From Tuctoria greenei (taxonomy: Eukaryota; Streptophyta; Magnoliopsida; Poales; Poaceae), in contig JAYESD010000001.1 of assembly GCA_036927565.1 (NCBI GenBank), positions 247,967,097 through 248,031,096 of the forward strand: a stretch of DNA of 64,000 nt, in the 5' to 3' direction. Made by a program: the position numbers and the translations under genes. Below are positions 10,762 through 22,539 of the stretch, piece after piece (within the stretch, counting starts at the first letter, position 1; each line of letters starts with the position of its first letter). The notes below the pieces were generated by a model. It did not search any database, was not told the origin of the DNA, and was given only the letters and a program-made list of their open reading frames with translations.

Positions 10762-11446
10762 AGGATTAGATGATGACAGTTATGATGTTTGTAATTGGTT
10801 ACATTGTAATCAGGATGAACAATCTTTGTTGTATAATTAGTATACTTGATAACCACAATTGACACTTTGTTAATATTTGATTGGTCAATATAATTTAAGA
10901 TGTGATCTTTTGGCTATACATATGTTTATGTATGTGTATGTTGCTGACACTAGTAATACAACTGCCAAATCCTGGCTAGCTCCAGGATGCAGCCGGCAAT
11001 CAGGATAATCAAGGTGGAGGGCACCTAATAGGAGACTCTGCCTGTAAACAATCTGCGACGAGGTGTAACAGAGAATGTCCTGGATAACCTACACAAAGGA
11101 GATAAGCTTCCATAAAGGTCGTCTTAGATCGGTAAACAAATCTGTGATGGGCTACATATAACACGTCTCGGATCAGTCAATATATCTGCGATGGGCTTTG
11201 TTAGGGCTTGTCACACATGTATGCTGATGGGCGACGCACGCCACCCCGTCTCCAGTGACCCCATAAAGACCGTTTGTTATGACACAAAGAAAAAGAGACG
11301 CACTTCCTTTAAGCAGGTATCGCACTTAGGATGATCGGCGACGCGCCATACACACTCTCTGATGAAAACGTAATGCGAGACGCGACGACGGAGACACACA
11401 GTTTGTTCATCTACCTTCTTTGTTAGGCCACGTCTCGGATGAGCCT

Positions 11447-11459
11447 TTCTTACGTAGTG
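11447..11459. repeat. CACTA right terminal inverted repeat
   Basis: TTCTTACGTAGTG, exact inverse of 6325-6337. Followed by the TTG duplication. Confidence 0.95.
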
Positions 11460-11838
11460 TTGTCCTTACAGAAATAGTGCATGCAAGTATTTATTGCAGG
11501 AAATGAGATTAAAGAGGGAGAGCAATCCTATAAAATATCATCCCATCCAATCAAGCCTGGCATGTGGAATCACATAGATCAAGTGGCCTACAAACAGAAG
11601 TATCCGATGCCATCCAAGGGTGTATCACTCATATCATTCAATAGGACCTACCGGGAAATCACCCCGAGGAAGCACACTGGAATTGGTCCAACTTTCTGTT
11701 CAGTCGACATAGTGGTACGGTCTACGCATTCCTGGCACCGAACTCTGTCAGCTTCCATGTGTAGATTCCCTGTGGTGCCCTGATCAGAATGAAGATTGAT
11801 TTACACGCTTTTGGTGGCAGAACCGACCCTTCTCCAGC

Positions 11839-11846
11839 TATAAATA
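11839..11846 (+). promoter_or_regulatory. TATA box in the Gypsy-like LTR
   Basis: TATAAATA in a GC-balanced context, followed by a CT-rich leader with 'cacttcacacatacacca'. Fits a U3/R boundary of the LTR at 6217-12910. Confidence 0.5.
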
Positions 11847-12910
11847 GGACCCCCTACTCTCACTTCACACATACACCACTTGAGTATTCGTTCTATTGTA
11901 TCCACTATTCTCTATAGGTTTAGAGGAGTTTAGGCTGTAGAGAGGAGAGTCTCTAGTCCATAGTCCGAGTTAGGAAGGAGTAGAAGGAGTCTCTCTCTTT
12001 CTAATTCCAAATTGGGAAATGTATGGCTCTCATATTCCTATATGTACTTGTGACTTTGTTTTCAATAAAGATGCTATCTTTAGTCTTCTTTTATTCATAT
12101 ACTTTGACGAAACGTTTCTTGTTTGATTGTAGATTCCATGTATGTGGTAGGAGTAGTATTTATGATTATATCATATCATTCTCATTATATCATCATAAAT
12201 GCTACAAATCTCTACTATAGTCTAATTAGTTATGACATGATCATGTTAATATGAATAACTTATGTTATGTTCTAAAATTGGTTAAACGATGTTTAGGTTA
12301 GTCATTGCATTAGGATGACTTGTGCCTAGGCTTCTAAGGTATTTACATAATATGCTAGCATGATGCAAGGATAGTTAAGTAGTTGGATGTCTCGTAGACC
12401 CACATATTGAAGAGGTAGGCGGTAGGTGATGATAGCTCTATCTGTCCTTGTAATCCTCAACGTTCGGCTATGCCACAGGCTCTTTGTGGGAGTCGTTCTT
12501 GTGTTGCTCGGGGTAAATCCGTGCCCGATGTGTTGAACAACTTAGCACAAGAATTCACCATTGACATGTTTATTAGTATCTAATCTAGGCAATGTATATG
12601 TATATTAGAAGCATTGTAGGAGCAACTTCCTAACTCTTAGCGTAATCCCTCTTTGACCCATTTATCCCCCTTAGAATAGGATGCGCTTTGTGCGTGTCAC
12701 GCTACTTCACTTATCTATTACCCATCCTCACTAGAACCTTACCTAGACCAATCTACCCTTTTTCATTTGATGATTGATATGCTTCCACTTAGTCTTCCTT
12801 TGGGAAAATATAAATGACACCCTTAGAAATACTCTTAAAGAAGAAATGTTACTTCAATAATTTTCGTGCACTTGTGGATTTTTATTTGTACCTAAGAAAT
12901 GTCAATAACA

Positions 12911-14607
12911 GGCGACTGCGGGAGCGTTAAAAAATAAGGGGCGCAAAGTGCAATTTTTTTATTTTATTTACTTAAACCAGTGGTGACGGCAGAAAACAGA
13001 CCACAGTAGAAGCCCCTACAGCTTGCTGCTCCGATCGGGGCAAGGCTGCGGATGGGAAGATGGATTCCCGGCGCAGATCCCACCAGATAGACAGCGACCA
13101 CCTCGGGAGATGGTCAACGGCCTCCGACGGGCGTCAGGAGGAATACGGCTTGGGTGCTTCCAACTCTGTACTCCCAAGTGTACTCTCGTGATGTGGCGTG
13201 ATTCTATTAGTTCACCATAAATGACTGGACCCCACATAAAAAAGATACACCAATAAAAACATGACACTTAATGGGAGTACATACGGGAACACCAAACGGG
13301 AGCATCGAAGCCGCGTTCCGTCAGGAGTGCCGGCGGCACGGATTCCACTCAATCTCGCGCGAAACCGAGAGGAGGCGATAGGCTGGACATCGGGCGTATG
13401 GCGGCTCTTGCGCCGGTTCGAAGCGCGGCCACAGGAACAGAGACGCAGATGATCGCTTCGGCCACCGGAACAGAGGCGCATATGATCTGCCAGGTTGAAG
13501 TGCGGCCGCCGAGTACGAATCTGGTGAAGATGAAGCCCGGTAAAGACGGCAGAGGCCAGCGGAGAGCGGCCGGGAGTCGGCAAAACGAAGCCGACGGAGT
13601 TCGCTAGGTAGAAAAAAATTAATCCTAGTTTGATAGCTCTAATATCATGTTATGAATGATGTTTGTATTATTATAAGAGCTAAAAACCACAATATATAAA
13701 TACATGAAATTACAAATATGCAAATTACCTCTCAAACAATGAGAAAAATACATTATACTCCTACATCTCTAACGGATGGCATCCCAAATAAAAATCCAAA
13801 CAACCACGAATCCAGGAGAAGATGATGGTCATTCGCCTGCTGTCCCATGATCCGGTCGTCCAAAATTTGTGTCGTGACAAACCTGATCTAGTCATCTGAT
13901 GTGCTTAGCAGCATCGTATGGCATTCTTCTCAATTCCACATATATTAACCTATACTGATGACCCGGTCCAAAAACTAATGTTGTGATTCGCGATGCGTCG
14001 AGTCAAGCAATTATACAGCTGCACGGAGATCATCAGCTATTCGTACTCATTTCTTCTAAAATATATTCTATACATTATTTTTTTTACTTTTTCAGTATAT
14101 CTGATATTTAGTATACTACACAGTATACCACCGCGGATATTCTCACGACCCTCAAGTTCGCGTCAAAGCAAGTCCTACACTCCTGCTGCTGTGAGTACTG
14201 CCGCTAGTGCGTCGCGACGGGGACAATGGACACCGGGCGCAGTGCCGTTTCCTGTCATGCACGCATGGCCTCGATCGGCCAGTTCTGGCGGCGGCTCTCG
14301 CCTCTCGCAATCATCGGAACCGGACGCGCACCTACAGCTTACTTCGCTTTACAGGTGCACATGGCGAGCGTCTCAAGCTGCAGGTGCGGCGCTCTGCGCC
14401 CGCGATGGTGTACTGGTGTCCCTGCGTCTGGTGCGCTGTGGTGTGGGTGCTCTGGTCCCTAGTGCGCGGTGGTTGGCCGTTCTATCAAGATCCGGTGTCC
14501 GAACTGCTGGACCTTCCCCGTTGTTCGGCTCCGGCGCGACAGCAGACGTGGCAGATTCGGGGTGCCGAGCGCGCGTGGCGTTTTCCCTCGGTCCCACGGT
14601 TCGCCCC
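12911..14607. other. Unassigned region, mixed composition
   Basis: No gene can be supported. 13020-13620 is GC-rich with short frames on both strands and a diverged ~33 bp duplication (about 13428 and 13460). 13620-14150 is AT-rich. 14150-14607 is GC-rich and may once have been continuous with 31952-32160, because the old Copia at 14608-31951 separates them. The 221-codon frame at 13993-14658 runs into the LTR and shows no domain. Confidence 0.5.
13648..13773 (-). mobile_element. Possible remnant of a short LTR (TRIM-like)
   Basis: On the minus strand the segment ends CATAACA and is followed at once by TGATATTAGAGC (13647-13636), two changes from the common primer site TGGTATCAGAGC. The other end reads CGTTAGAG, close to TGTTAGAG. 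Only one copy was seen, so this could be chance. Confidence 0.3.
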
Positions 14608-14839
14608 TATTATGAATTGAGTAGAATAGAAAGTACACAAATGTTTAGACAGAAATGAATTCTGTTTTATTCTCATTAATCATTGTGTTTCTTATATACA
14701 TATTCAATGGACATTGGTGCCTCTTCACTGTGGAACTGTCGTTGCCGTCGTCACACCCGTTCGGAGGATCGCCGATGGAACCGCCACTGGTGTCGGTTAT
14801 CGTGGAGATTAACTTTTCACACTTGTATTATTCTTAACA
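14608..14839 (-). repeat. 3' LTR of Copia element 2
   Basis: 232 bp, minus orientation, TGTTAAGAAT to CAATTCATAATA; the last bases are mutated from the CATAACA of the other LTR. Confidence 0.85.
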
Positions 14840-15052
14840 CTCCCCTTTGAACAGTTGATGCTCATTTATTATTTATGTATATTAATTTATATTACATGTC
14901 TATATGTATCCTTCAAAAACCCTTTGGGAAAAAAATTAAGAGACGGACATAAAAACTTGTGCGCACATTGCCTCGTTAAAAACCTTTCAATGAGAAATTC
15001 TATAAAACTCATAAAGGGAAAAAAATACAATATGATGCTTATTCAGAATACT

Positions 15053-16271
15053 TTATAGAGGTTCTCCCCCTAAACCTTGCAAGTCTTTGAGTCTTTTCAT
15101 ACCAATGCCCTTGACACATTTGTCAAATATAGCTAGTGGTAATGACTTTGTGAACAAATCTGCAAGATTATCACAAGACTTTGTCTGTACAACATTTATT
15201 TCTCTATGTTCTTGAAGCTCATGTGGATAAAATAGCTTTGGAGAAATATATTTTGTATAATTAGTCTTAATATATCCTGTTTGCATCTCAGCAACACAAG
15301 CCGCATTATCCTCATAGATAATCGTAGGCGACTTTATTTCACCTATACCACATGAAGTTTCTATGTGGTTAATCACTCTGCGTAACCAGACACACTCTCT
15401 TGATGCCTCATGCCTCATATAGTGCGATAATTTCTGAGTCATTCGTAGACGTAGCTATTAAAGTTTGTTTTGAAGGCTTCCATGAGATAGCAGTCCCATT
15501 GTGTAAAAACACAAATCCAGTTTGTGATATACCATTATGTGGATCAGATAAATAGCTGGCATCAGTATATCCAACTAGGTCAGATTCTTGATTTCTTTGA
15601 AACAATAAACCAAAATCTATTGTGCCACTTAAATACCTTAAGATATTCTTAATGCCTTTCCAATGATGCATTGTAGGTGCGGTACTATGTCTAGCAAGAC
15701 AGTTCACTGCAAATGCAATGTCGGGTGTTATATTGTTTGCTAGATATATCAATGCACCAATGGTACTAAGGTATAGGTATTCTGCTCCCAATACCTCTTC
15801 TCCTTCTTGTTTTGTCCTAAACGAATCTTTATCCATTTCCAAGGCACGAACAATCATAGGGGTCCTTTGGAGGTATGCTTTGTCCATATTGAACTTTTCC
15901 AATATTTTCTTGACATAAGCAGATTGATGTAGAAGGATACAATTTTGTAGATGTTCTATTTGTAGTCCTAAGCGGAATTTGGTTTTACCCAAATCTTTCA
16001 TTTCGAACTCTTTCTTAAGATGGTTACGTGCTTCAGTAATATCTTTTTCATGACCAATGATATTTAGGTCATCAACATATACTGATATTATACAAAAACG
16101 AGTATTTGATTTTCTTATGAACACGCATGGACAATCATCATTATTTGAATATCCCTTTTTTAGAAGGAATTCTTTTAATCTGTTATACCATATTCCACCT
16201 AATTGTATCCATACAAGGATTTAACAAGCTTTATACAATACATATTGTGATTTGTATTTGGCACAGGAATT
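15053..16271 (-). pseudogene. Copia 2 RT (3' half) and RNase H
   Basis: Continues the RT that stops at 26547. It holds the RT palm motif YVDD (near 16070), the Copia RT connection, the RNase H region with the STNDSEIIAL-type segment, and the C-terminal ADLFTKSL motif. The frame changes near 15425 (two overlapping open frames, 15408-16124 and 15053-15442) and there are stops between 16125 and 16271. It copied element RNA to DNA in the intact state. Dead now through the insertion and frame breaks. Confidence 0.85.
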
Positions 16272-16379
16272 TGTAAGACCTATGTGTGCTGAATACATTG
16301 GCTTGTAGTGAATACACTTGCTTTGACGATAAAAGTTTTGAATATCACCAAAACACCTTTTTATCAAAGTCCGACTCTA

Positions 16380-16740
16380 GCTCTGAGCTACAGCAAGGTC
16401 CGACGGTAGGTCCGGCTTGTTTTGGGTAGCTCCGGTTACGTTCAATGCTAGGTCCGACTAGCTTTGGTCAGCTCCGATGAAGTTTTGTCTTTAGCTCCGG
16501 CATGTCTTTGATAGCTCTGACATGTTTTTGATAGCTCCGGCGTGTTTTTGTTAAGCTTCGAGTTGATTTTTCTAGCTCCGGCTTTTGGGTTTACTAGTTC
16601 CGACTAGTTCTGGTTAGCTCCGACGCTAGGTCCTGCTAGTTTTGTAAGCTCCGGCGGGAGCTTGGTTGTACTAGTTTTGGTAAGCTCCGACGCTAGGTTC
16701 TACTAACTTTTGTTAGCTCTGGCTCAAGGTCCGGGATGCT
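16380..16740 (+). repeat. TCCG-rich phrase array in Copia LTR
   Basis: More than fifteen short phrases on 'agctccg' and 'aggtccgac' spaced 15-30 bp. The same array is in the 3' LTR (about 24774-25135) and in Copia 1 (about 525-590 and 3940-4110). Confidence 0.75.
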
Positions 16741-17535
16741 CTGGCAAGGTCCAGAACTTGACCGAAGTGCTTCTGCTTTTCATTTCAATGTTTCGTACTT
16801 GCTTTACATTGTTAGAAAGTTTTCTTAGTATTCTTTTACTAAGTTTTTGGTGTGTTTTGGTTGATATGGATGATATCGTGTTACTGTGGTTTTGCAACAT
16901 GCTTATGTGAAGTTCTCACGTAAGGTGTTGTGTTCGGAACTAACTTGAGTCAAGTCGAGGACTTGGGCTCGTATGGATTGGTTGTTTATTCATGTGCAGG
17001 TGTTGCTTGAGTTCAAGACATGGCTGGTGACGGGATCCATTGGACTAGTCTCAGGGAGGAGATGAGGTTCCAACAACCAAATTCAGGAGGAATTGTGGTT
17101 GAGCTGATCAGGAGGTTGCGCAGCATGATTGAATCAAGAACAATGCATACGAAGGTATCGTGGCCGTCATTGGAAGATGTTTGCACGTGTGCATGGAGTG
17201 CATGGACGTGGATACATGGGTCCGAGGCGTGATGAAGAGGTGTGGACGTAAAGAATTGGTCGGAAAGGTCCAACCGACTAGGTTATGGACTTAGGCTGCG
17301 GCTGAGTCGGGTTTGACTCAAATATGGAAAGATTTGAGTTGGTTATGATAGGATTTCGTGTGGGTCGCGAATTTGAGTTGTTTAGGAATGTGGGATATGT
17401 TCCTAAGGTGTTTGGAAGTCTTAAGATTGCTTCTATCTGCGTATAGAAGAATCTTGAGCAGTTATGGAAAGTTACGATTCGTGATCTGAGTAGGATTGGA
17501 GTCCTAGTTGATATTGGGTTGGCCTAAGGGCTGGT

Positions 17536-17543
17536 TATATAAG
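17536..17543 (+). promoter_or_regulatory. TATA box, Copia 3 5' LTR
   Basis: TATATAAG in 'ctggttatataagcaaggga'; the equivalent in the 3' LTR is at 25930-25937. Confidence 0.65.
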
Positions 17544-17602
17544 CAAGGGAGCCCAGAGCTCATGGGGCACGGCTTTGGGGCTGTTCCTCTTGTGTTCTAT
17601 TG

Positions 17603-17608
17603 AATAAA
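17603..17608 (+). promoter_or_regulatory. Poly(A) signal, Copia 3 LTR
   Basis: AATAAA about 65 bp after the TATA box; in the 3' LTR it would direct 3' end formation. The short spacing implies a short R region. Confidence 0.5.
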
Positions 17609-18154
17609 ATTCGTAGTTTGAAGGAACTTTTGTGTCTAGTTCGGACTTGTTCCAAACAAGTTTTATTCGTCGAGTTTCTGGACAGCACTACCTTTCATTG
17701 GTGGTTTTATCATAACTCGAGTTTTACAGATCCAATTGATGTGATTCTTTTTGGGTTGTCTTCACAACTTTATTATCTATCATATGTCAAAATTTTACGG
17801 TCATTGGATTTGTGGTCTATGATCTACACGAGTTTCTTTGCAATGTTCCAGAACTGTTTTTTCTCGGGTAGGGCAGATTGACCATTGTTTGATCTTTTGA
17901 TCATAGCTTGAGTTTTTCTCGACGGATTTGAGTGATTCCTTTTGTGTTGTCTTCGTTAATTGATTCTCTCTGATATTAATCACTTTTGTCACGGTGGAAC
18001 ACATTTAGATTAGTCTCACACACGATTTCTTTAAGAGATCATTTTTCTGCCGAAGGGGTTGGGGTTTAATTGTTTCCGCTGCGTAAGATTTTTAAATCTA
18101 CCATTCACCCCCCCCCCCTCTGGTAGCTTTTCACGTGGTCTTCGATCCTACAAT

Positions 18155-18166
18155 TGGTATCAGAGC
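18155..18166 (+). other. Primer binding site of Copia 3
   Basis: TGGTATCAGAGC two bases after the LTR end; complement of the initiator-Met tRNA 3' end, the usual Copia primer. Confidence 0.95.
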
Positions 18167-18214
18167 CACGGTGCTCTAATCTTTGTGATTTGCGCGTGTT
18201 TTTGACTAATCATC

Positions 18215-18874
18215 ATGGAGAAGTACTCCGCCAAACCTTGTGTATTCGCTGGTATTGATTTTCAGGTTTGGAAGGCACGCATGGAGGCTTTCATCCAGGC
18301 ACAAGGCTTTGCAATATGGGAAAAGGTATACAAGCCTTACGAAGTGCCATCAAACGATCAAGTTACAGCTACAAATCTGAGAGATGTCGACAACAACAAC
18401 AAGGCTCGGAACTTGATCATACAAGGATTAACTCAAAGCGACTTCGACCGTGTTGCACACCTCCGATCTGCATACGATGTGTGGAAAGCACTTTCTGACT
18501 ACCACGAAGGATCCAACACGATCAAAGAGGTAAGGCAAGACATGTTCAAGAAAGAATACATGCGCTTCGAGATGCAACCCGGTGAGTCTATTGATGACCT
18601 TTTTGCTCGCTTTAATAAGATTCTCAACAACTTGCGTAGTGTCAATGTTAATTTTTCAGATGCTGAAAATGCTAGACAATTGCTAAGTGCATTAGATATA
18701 TCAATTTGGGAGATGAAAGTCACATCTATTCGTGAATCTACTGTCATGAGTTCTCTTACATTAGATGTACTCTATTCTAAACTAAAAACTCATGAAATTG
18801 ACATCCTAGCACGTAAGAACCCAAATAAGTCTATTGCATTTGTTTTACAACGTGATATGTCTAGCTCTGGCTAA
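18215..18874 (+). CDS. Copia 3 gag, N-terminal part
   Basis: 219 codons from the first ATG after the primer site. It has the Copia gag (UBN2-type) fold features: FQVWKARMEAFIQ near residue 17, KARNLIIQGL near 65, and the YDVWKALSDYHEG segment near 86. It would form the particle capsid. It ends early at a TAA (18872), after which the same frame continues with C-terminal gag sequence, so the stop is a mutation. A related intact gag would run to about 20.3 kb. Confidence 0.85.
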   Translation: MEKYSAKPCVFAGIDFQVWKARMEAFIQAQGFAIWEKVYKPYEVPSNDQVTATNLRDVDNNNKARNLIIQGLTQSDFDRVAHLRSAYDVWKALSDYHEGSNTIKEVRQDMFKKEYMRFEMQPGESIDDLFARFNKILNNLRSVNVNFSDAENARQLLSALDISIWEMKVTSIRESTVMSSLTLDVLYSKLKTHEIDILARKNPNKSIAFVLQRDMSSSG

Positions 18875-20326
18875 TCATCATCTTGCAATACTCTTGCTTT
18901 GTTGTCCTCACTAACCGTGGAGCAGATCGAAGAATTTCCAGAAGAGGAGTTGGCACTCATCTCTACTAGATTCTCAAAATCATTGCAAAATGTGAGAACT
19001 AGAAGGAGAGGAAGCTCCGGACCTTAACGCTGTTTTGAATGTAGTAAACAGGACACTTTCGTACAAAATGCCCTAACCTTTCAGGTCCGACCACCCGGGA
19101 AGAAAAACAAAGAAAGGTCCGGACCTCCTCTGGAAATTCCAACAAGAAGAAGAAAGGTACCATAGGACGCAAGATGATCAACAGTTTCATCACCGCGCTT
19201 CAAGAGTTCAGTTCAAGTGACGTGGACATTGGAAGTGATGAAGATGAAGATGATTTGGCAAACTTGTGCTTCATGGCAGGCAAGTCAAGATCAAGTATGG
19301 AGGAAGCAGAACACAACAGCGACAATGAAGAGGTATGTCCTACTTGAGAAGAAATGTGTGATGCTATTTCTCGTGCCACTGTTATTGTTAAGAAAAAGGA
19401 CAAAAAGCTTAGGGATAGTGCTGCTAAAATTGAATCACTAGAATCTGAAATCAACCGTTTAAAAACTTTGATTCCTAGTGATGATGCATGTTCCTCATGT
19501 GATTTAATATATGAACAATTGTCCTCATTAAGAAGTGCGCACACCTCCACACTTGATAAACTTTAACTTGAAATTGAAAAGAACAAAAAGCTTGCTGCAC
19601 TTAATATTGGAAACCTAAAAGATGCTTCTTGTTCTACAATTGATTTGCATTGTTCTAGTTGTGATGATCTTGATAAAAAACTGCAAGATGCTATGATGAA
19701 ATTTCTATATTGAACAATGCTTTACGTTCTCATGAAGTTAAATTTTGTTCCAATTGCAAACTAAAAGGAAAAACTTCATGTGAAAATTGCCTTGATCTGT
19801 CCAATAAACTTGACAACATGCATAAGACATTAGATCGGTTTTGTAATGGGAATAAGAACTTAAACTTGTTGCTGAATTCTTCCAAGTCTTGCAATGATAA
19901 AACTGGTTTAGGTTTTGATTCTCATGCTCATCCTAGGGCACATCCACCTAAAATTGTAAAGCCATTAGGAAGTGGTTTGATTCAAACAGTTTCTAAATAA
20001 AAAGGAGTGGTTTTCAAATCTGCAGGAGTGTTGTCTCATTCGGTTTCAAATAAAAATATTGCTTGCTCATCTAGACATGAACATAAAGTTAAATTTCATT
20101 GTACCTTTTGTGGTAGAGATGGTCATGTCATAGATTTTTGTTATAGACTAGCTAAACAACAGAAAAGGGAAAGAATGGTTGCTAGATCTCATAATTTTCA
20201 TGCAAAATTTGCTGCACACATTGAACCGAATGTACAACCTGCTGTTTTGAGTCAAAAACATTCAAAATTACCTCCGAACCTTCTGCTTTTGCCTCCGAAG
20301 CTACTGATTTTTGTGCTACACAAGTA
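18875..20326 (+). pseudogene. Copia 3 gag C-terminal extension with zinc knuckles
   Basis: Reading frames are broken, but the order is clear: a broken knuckle near 19030 (CFECSKQDTF, later Cys missing), acidic and lysine-rich coiled-coil-like stretches (about 19220-19990), and a CTFCGRDGHVIDFC knuckle near 20090. Long gag extensions of this kind are known in SIRE/Maximus-type elements. Several stops and frame changes; not translatable. Confidence 0.7.
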
Positions 20327-20399
20327 AAACCTTATAGATCAGTAGTTAAGAATAAAAAATCTCAAACTTTGACTCATAAACCTGCTGTTTTGTCTCAGC

Positions 20400-22539
20400 T
20401 TTCGCGTGTTTTTCCTGTTGCACGTCGCGTGACTCAGTACTAGATTCCTAAATGCCTTATGACTAACCCCAGTATTGAGTCATCGACGTATTGTGCTTCT
20501 ATGTAGGTTACACGGTTGAGGAAGGAGAACATTTGTATTGTGTATTCAGGTTGCTCACGTCACATGACCGGTAACAAAGATTGGTTCTCCTCCCTCTCTT
20601 TGTGTCACGTGTAGAAAATGTTACTTTTGCCGATAATTTTTCAACTCCTATAATTGCTAAGGGTTCGGTTAGAGCAAATGATCACTACATTTTGAAGGAT
20701 GTGACACTTGTCAAAAATTTGAAATACAACTTGCTTTCTGTTGCACAATTGCTAGATGAAAATCTAGAAATTATTTTCAATAAAAACTGTTGCAAAGTTG
20801 TAGGTTCAAATAGTGAGCTTATTTTTAACATGTCTCAGTTTGGAAGAGTTTTTAAAGCTGATTTTGATATGTCCTCCTCTAAGCATAGGTGTCTAGTTGC
20901 TAATGATTCAAAGGACCTATATTTTTGGCATCGTAGACTTGGTCACGTAGGCTTGGATCACCTAACGCGTGTTAGTGCTCTTGATCGCATACGTGGGCTG
21001 CCTAAGCTTAAAGGGGATAAAGAAATTGTGTGCTCTTCTTGTAGACATGCTAAGATAGTTGCAGGTTCACATACTCTTCTCACAATGATCATGACAACTG
21101 AACCATGTCAACTTTTGCATCTTGACACTATAGGACCTTCACGAGTTCAATCCATCGGAGGTAAATGGTATGTTCTTGTTATTGTTGATGATTATTCTAG
21201 ATACTCTTAGGTTTACTTTATGGCGTCTAAGAATGAAGTTTTTAGTCACTTTAGAACTTTATTTCTTAGATTATCAATTGATCACCCAGGATCATTAAAA
21301 GCAATTAGAAGTGATAATGGAACTGAATTTAAAAATCAATCTTTTGATCACTTTTGTGCTGAAAATAGAATAGATCATCAATTCTCTTCATCATATGTAC
21401 CTCAACAAAACGGTGTTGTAGAAAGAAAGAACAGAACCTTAGTTGTGATGGCTAGGACTATGCTTGATGAATATCAAACTCCTAGGAAATTTTGGGCTGA
21501 TGCGTTAGCAACCGCTTGTTATGTCTCAAATCGTGTTTTCTTGCGTGCTAAGCTAGGTAAAACACCATATGAGCTCCGGTTTGGACATAGGCCTAGTGTT
21601 ACACACTTTCGGGTCTTTGGTTGCAAATGCTTTGTTAAGAAACATGGTAACCTTGATAAATTTGAACCTAGATCCATTGATTGCATGTTTCTTGGTTATC
21701 CATCTCATACTAGAGGCTACCGTGTGCTTTTATTTGACACTAACAAAATTGTGGAGACTTGTGAAGTGTCTTTTGATGAAGCTAGCCCAGGTACTAGCTC
21801 CGGTGTTGCAGGACCAGATCCGTATCCTCGGGGGGAGGGTATTTTCGAAGATGAAGAAGAGCCGGTGATATTGCCTGGTAGTTCCGAAGTTGACACGTGT
21901 CCAGCTCCAGACATTGAACAAGCTCCGGCTATCACCTATACTGGTCCTAATCGTCCACAAGTCACAAGCTCATCAATCTACGATGAACCTAATGAAGAAG
22001 AAGCTTGTGAGACATTTGTTCCCCTACGGTTTTACAAAGATCATCCCCCACAACAGATGATTGGAAGCTTGCATGAACGAGTCACACGGTCCAGGTTTTG
22101 CGATCCAAACTCTCATGCTCATTCTGCTTTTGTTGCTTCTTTTGAACCCAAAGATATATCACACGCACTCACTAATGAATCTTGGATTATTGCCATGCAA
22201 GAAGAGTTAGAAAATTTTGAAAGAAATAATGTTTGGAAACTTGTACCTCCACCTCAAGGTCACACTTTAATTGGAACTGAATGGGTATATAAAAATAAAC
22301 AAAGTGAGGATGGGGTTGTGGTTAGGAATAAGGCTAGGTTGGTTGTTCAAGGTTTCACTCAAGTTGAAGGTCTAGATTTTGATGAAACTTTTGCTCCTGT
22401 CGCTAGATTAGAAGCCATAAGAATTTTGTTAGCTTTTGCAGCATCTAAAGGTTTTAAGCTATATCTAATGGATGTTAAAAGTGCTTTTCTTAATGGCTAC
22501 ATAGATGAGGAGGTTTATCAAACAACCACCGGGTTTTGA
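20400..22539 (+). pseudogene. Copia 3 protease, integrase and RT front part
   Basis: Protease motif YSGCSRHMTG at 20543 replaces the normal DSGCSRHMTG, so the catalytic Asp is lost. Then the pre-integrase zinc region (WHRRLGHVG at about 20930), integrase core with LDTIGPS (first Asp), IRSDNGTEF (second Asp) and QQNGVVERKN (Glu), and the RT start (EWVYKNK near 22280, DETFAPVARLEA, MDVKSAFLNG). A TAG at 21208-21210 cuts the integrase, and a 2-base loss near 22520 shifts the RT frame after EEVY. Confidence 0.85.

Larger units (their letters stand above)
6325..11459. mobile_element. Non-autonomous CACTA transposon with captured host gene pieces
   Basis: The 5135 bp element begins CACTACGTAAGAA and ends with the exact inverse, flanked by TTG on both sides (6322-6324, 11460-11462), the 3 bp duplication typical of CACTA elements. 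Subterminal regions are full of GAGACGCG/CGCGTCTC-type repeats, as expected for transposase binding. No TNPD/TNP2-type transposase is visible. The interior holds an unrecognised minus-strand ORF, a SUMO E2 pseudogene (7971-8808), tandem repeats, a GC-rich repeat block and an ARGONAUTE fragment (10304-10562). Gene capture by CACTA elements is well documented in grasses; this combination is read from the sequence. Confidence 0.92.
6217..12910 (+). mobile_element. 3' LTR of the Gypsy-like element, split by a CACTA element
   Basis: Starts TGTTGACAG after the purine tract and probably ends CAATAACA at 12910, giving TGTT/AACA ends. It is split by the CACTA at 6325-11459; the two parts (6217-6324 and 11460-12910) total about 1.56 kb. 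The right part has a TATA box near 11839 and a pyrimidine-rich leader. No partner LTR is in the window, so the right end rests on the terminal pattern only. The 100-codon frame at 11481-11783 lies in this LTR and shows no domain. Confidence 0.5.
16272..18152 (+). repeat. 5' LTR of Copia element 3
   Basis: TGTAAGACC to GATCCTACA, 1881 bp. Contains the TCCG phrase array, TATA box, AATAAA and a C run near the end. Confidence 0.95.

Noticed and set aside
11481..11783. 100-codon frame right of the CACTA
   Set aside because: Lies inside the interrupted Gypsy-like LTR upstream of its TATA box; no domain.
13993..14658. 221-codon frame
   Set aside because: Runs into the Copia 2 LTR, has no recognisable domain, and overlaps other open frames in GC-rich DNA.
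18155..18166. Met-tRNA-like sequence (also near 39641, 49731, 63526)
   Set aside because: These are primer binding sites next to LTRs, not tRNA genes; no tRNA fold around them.
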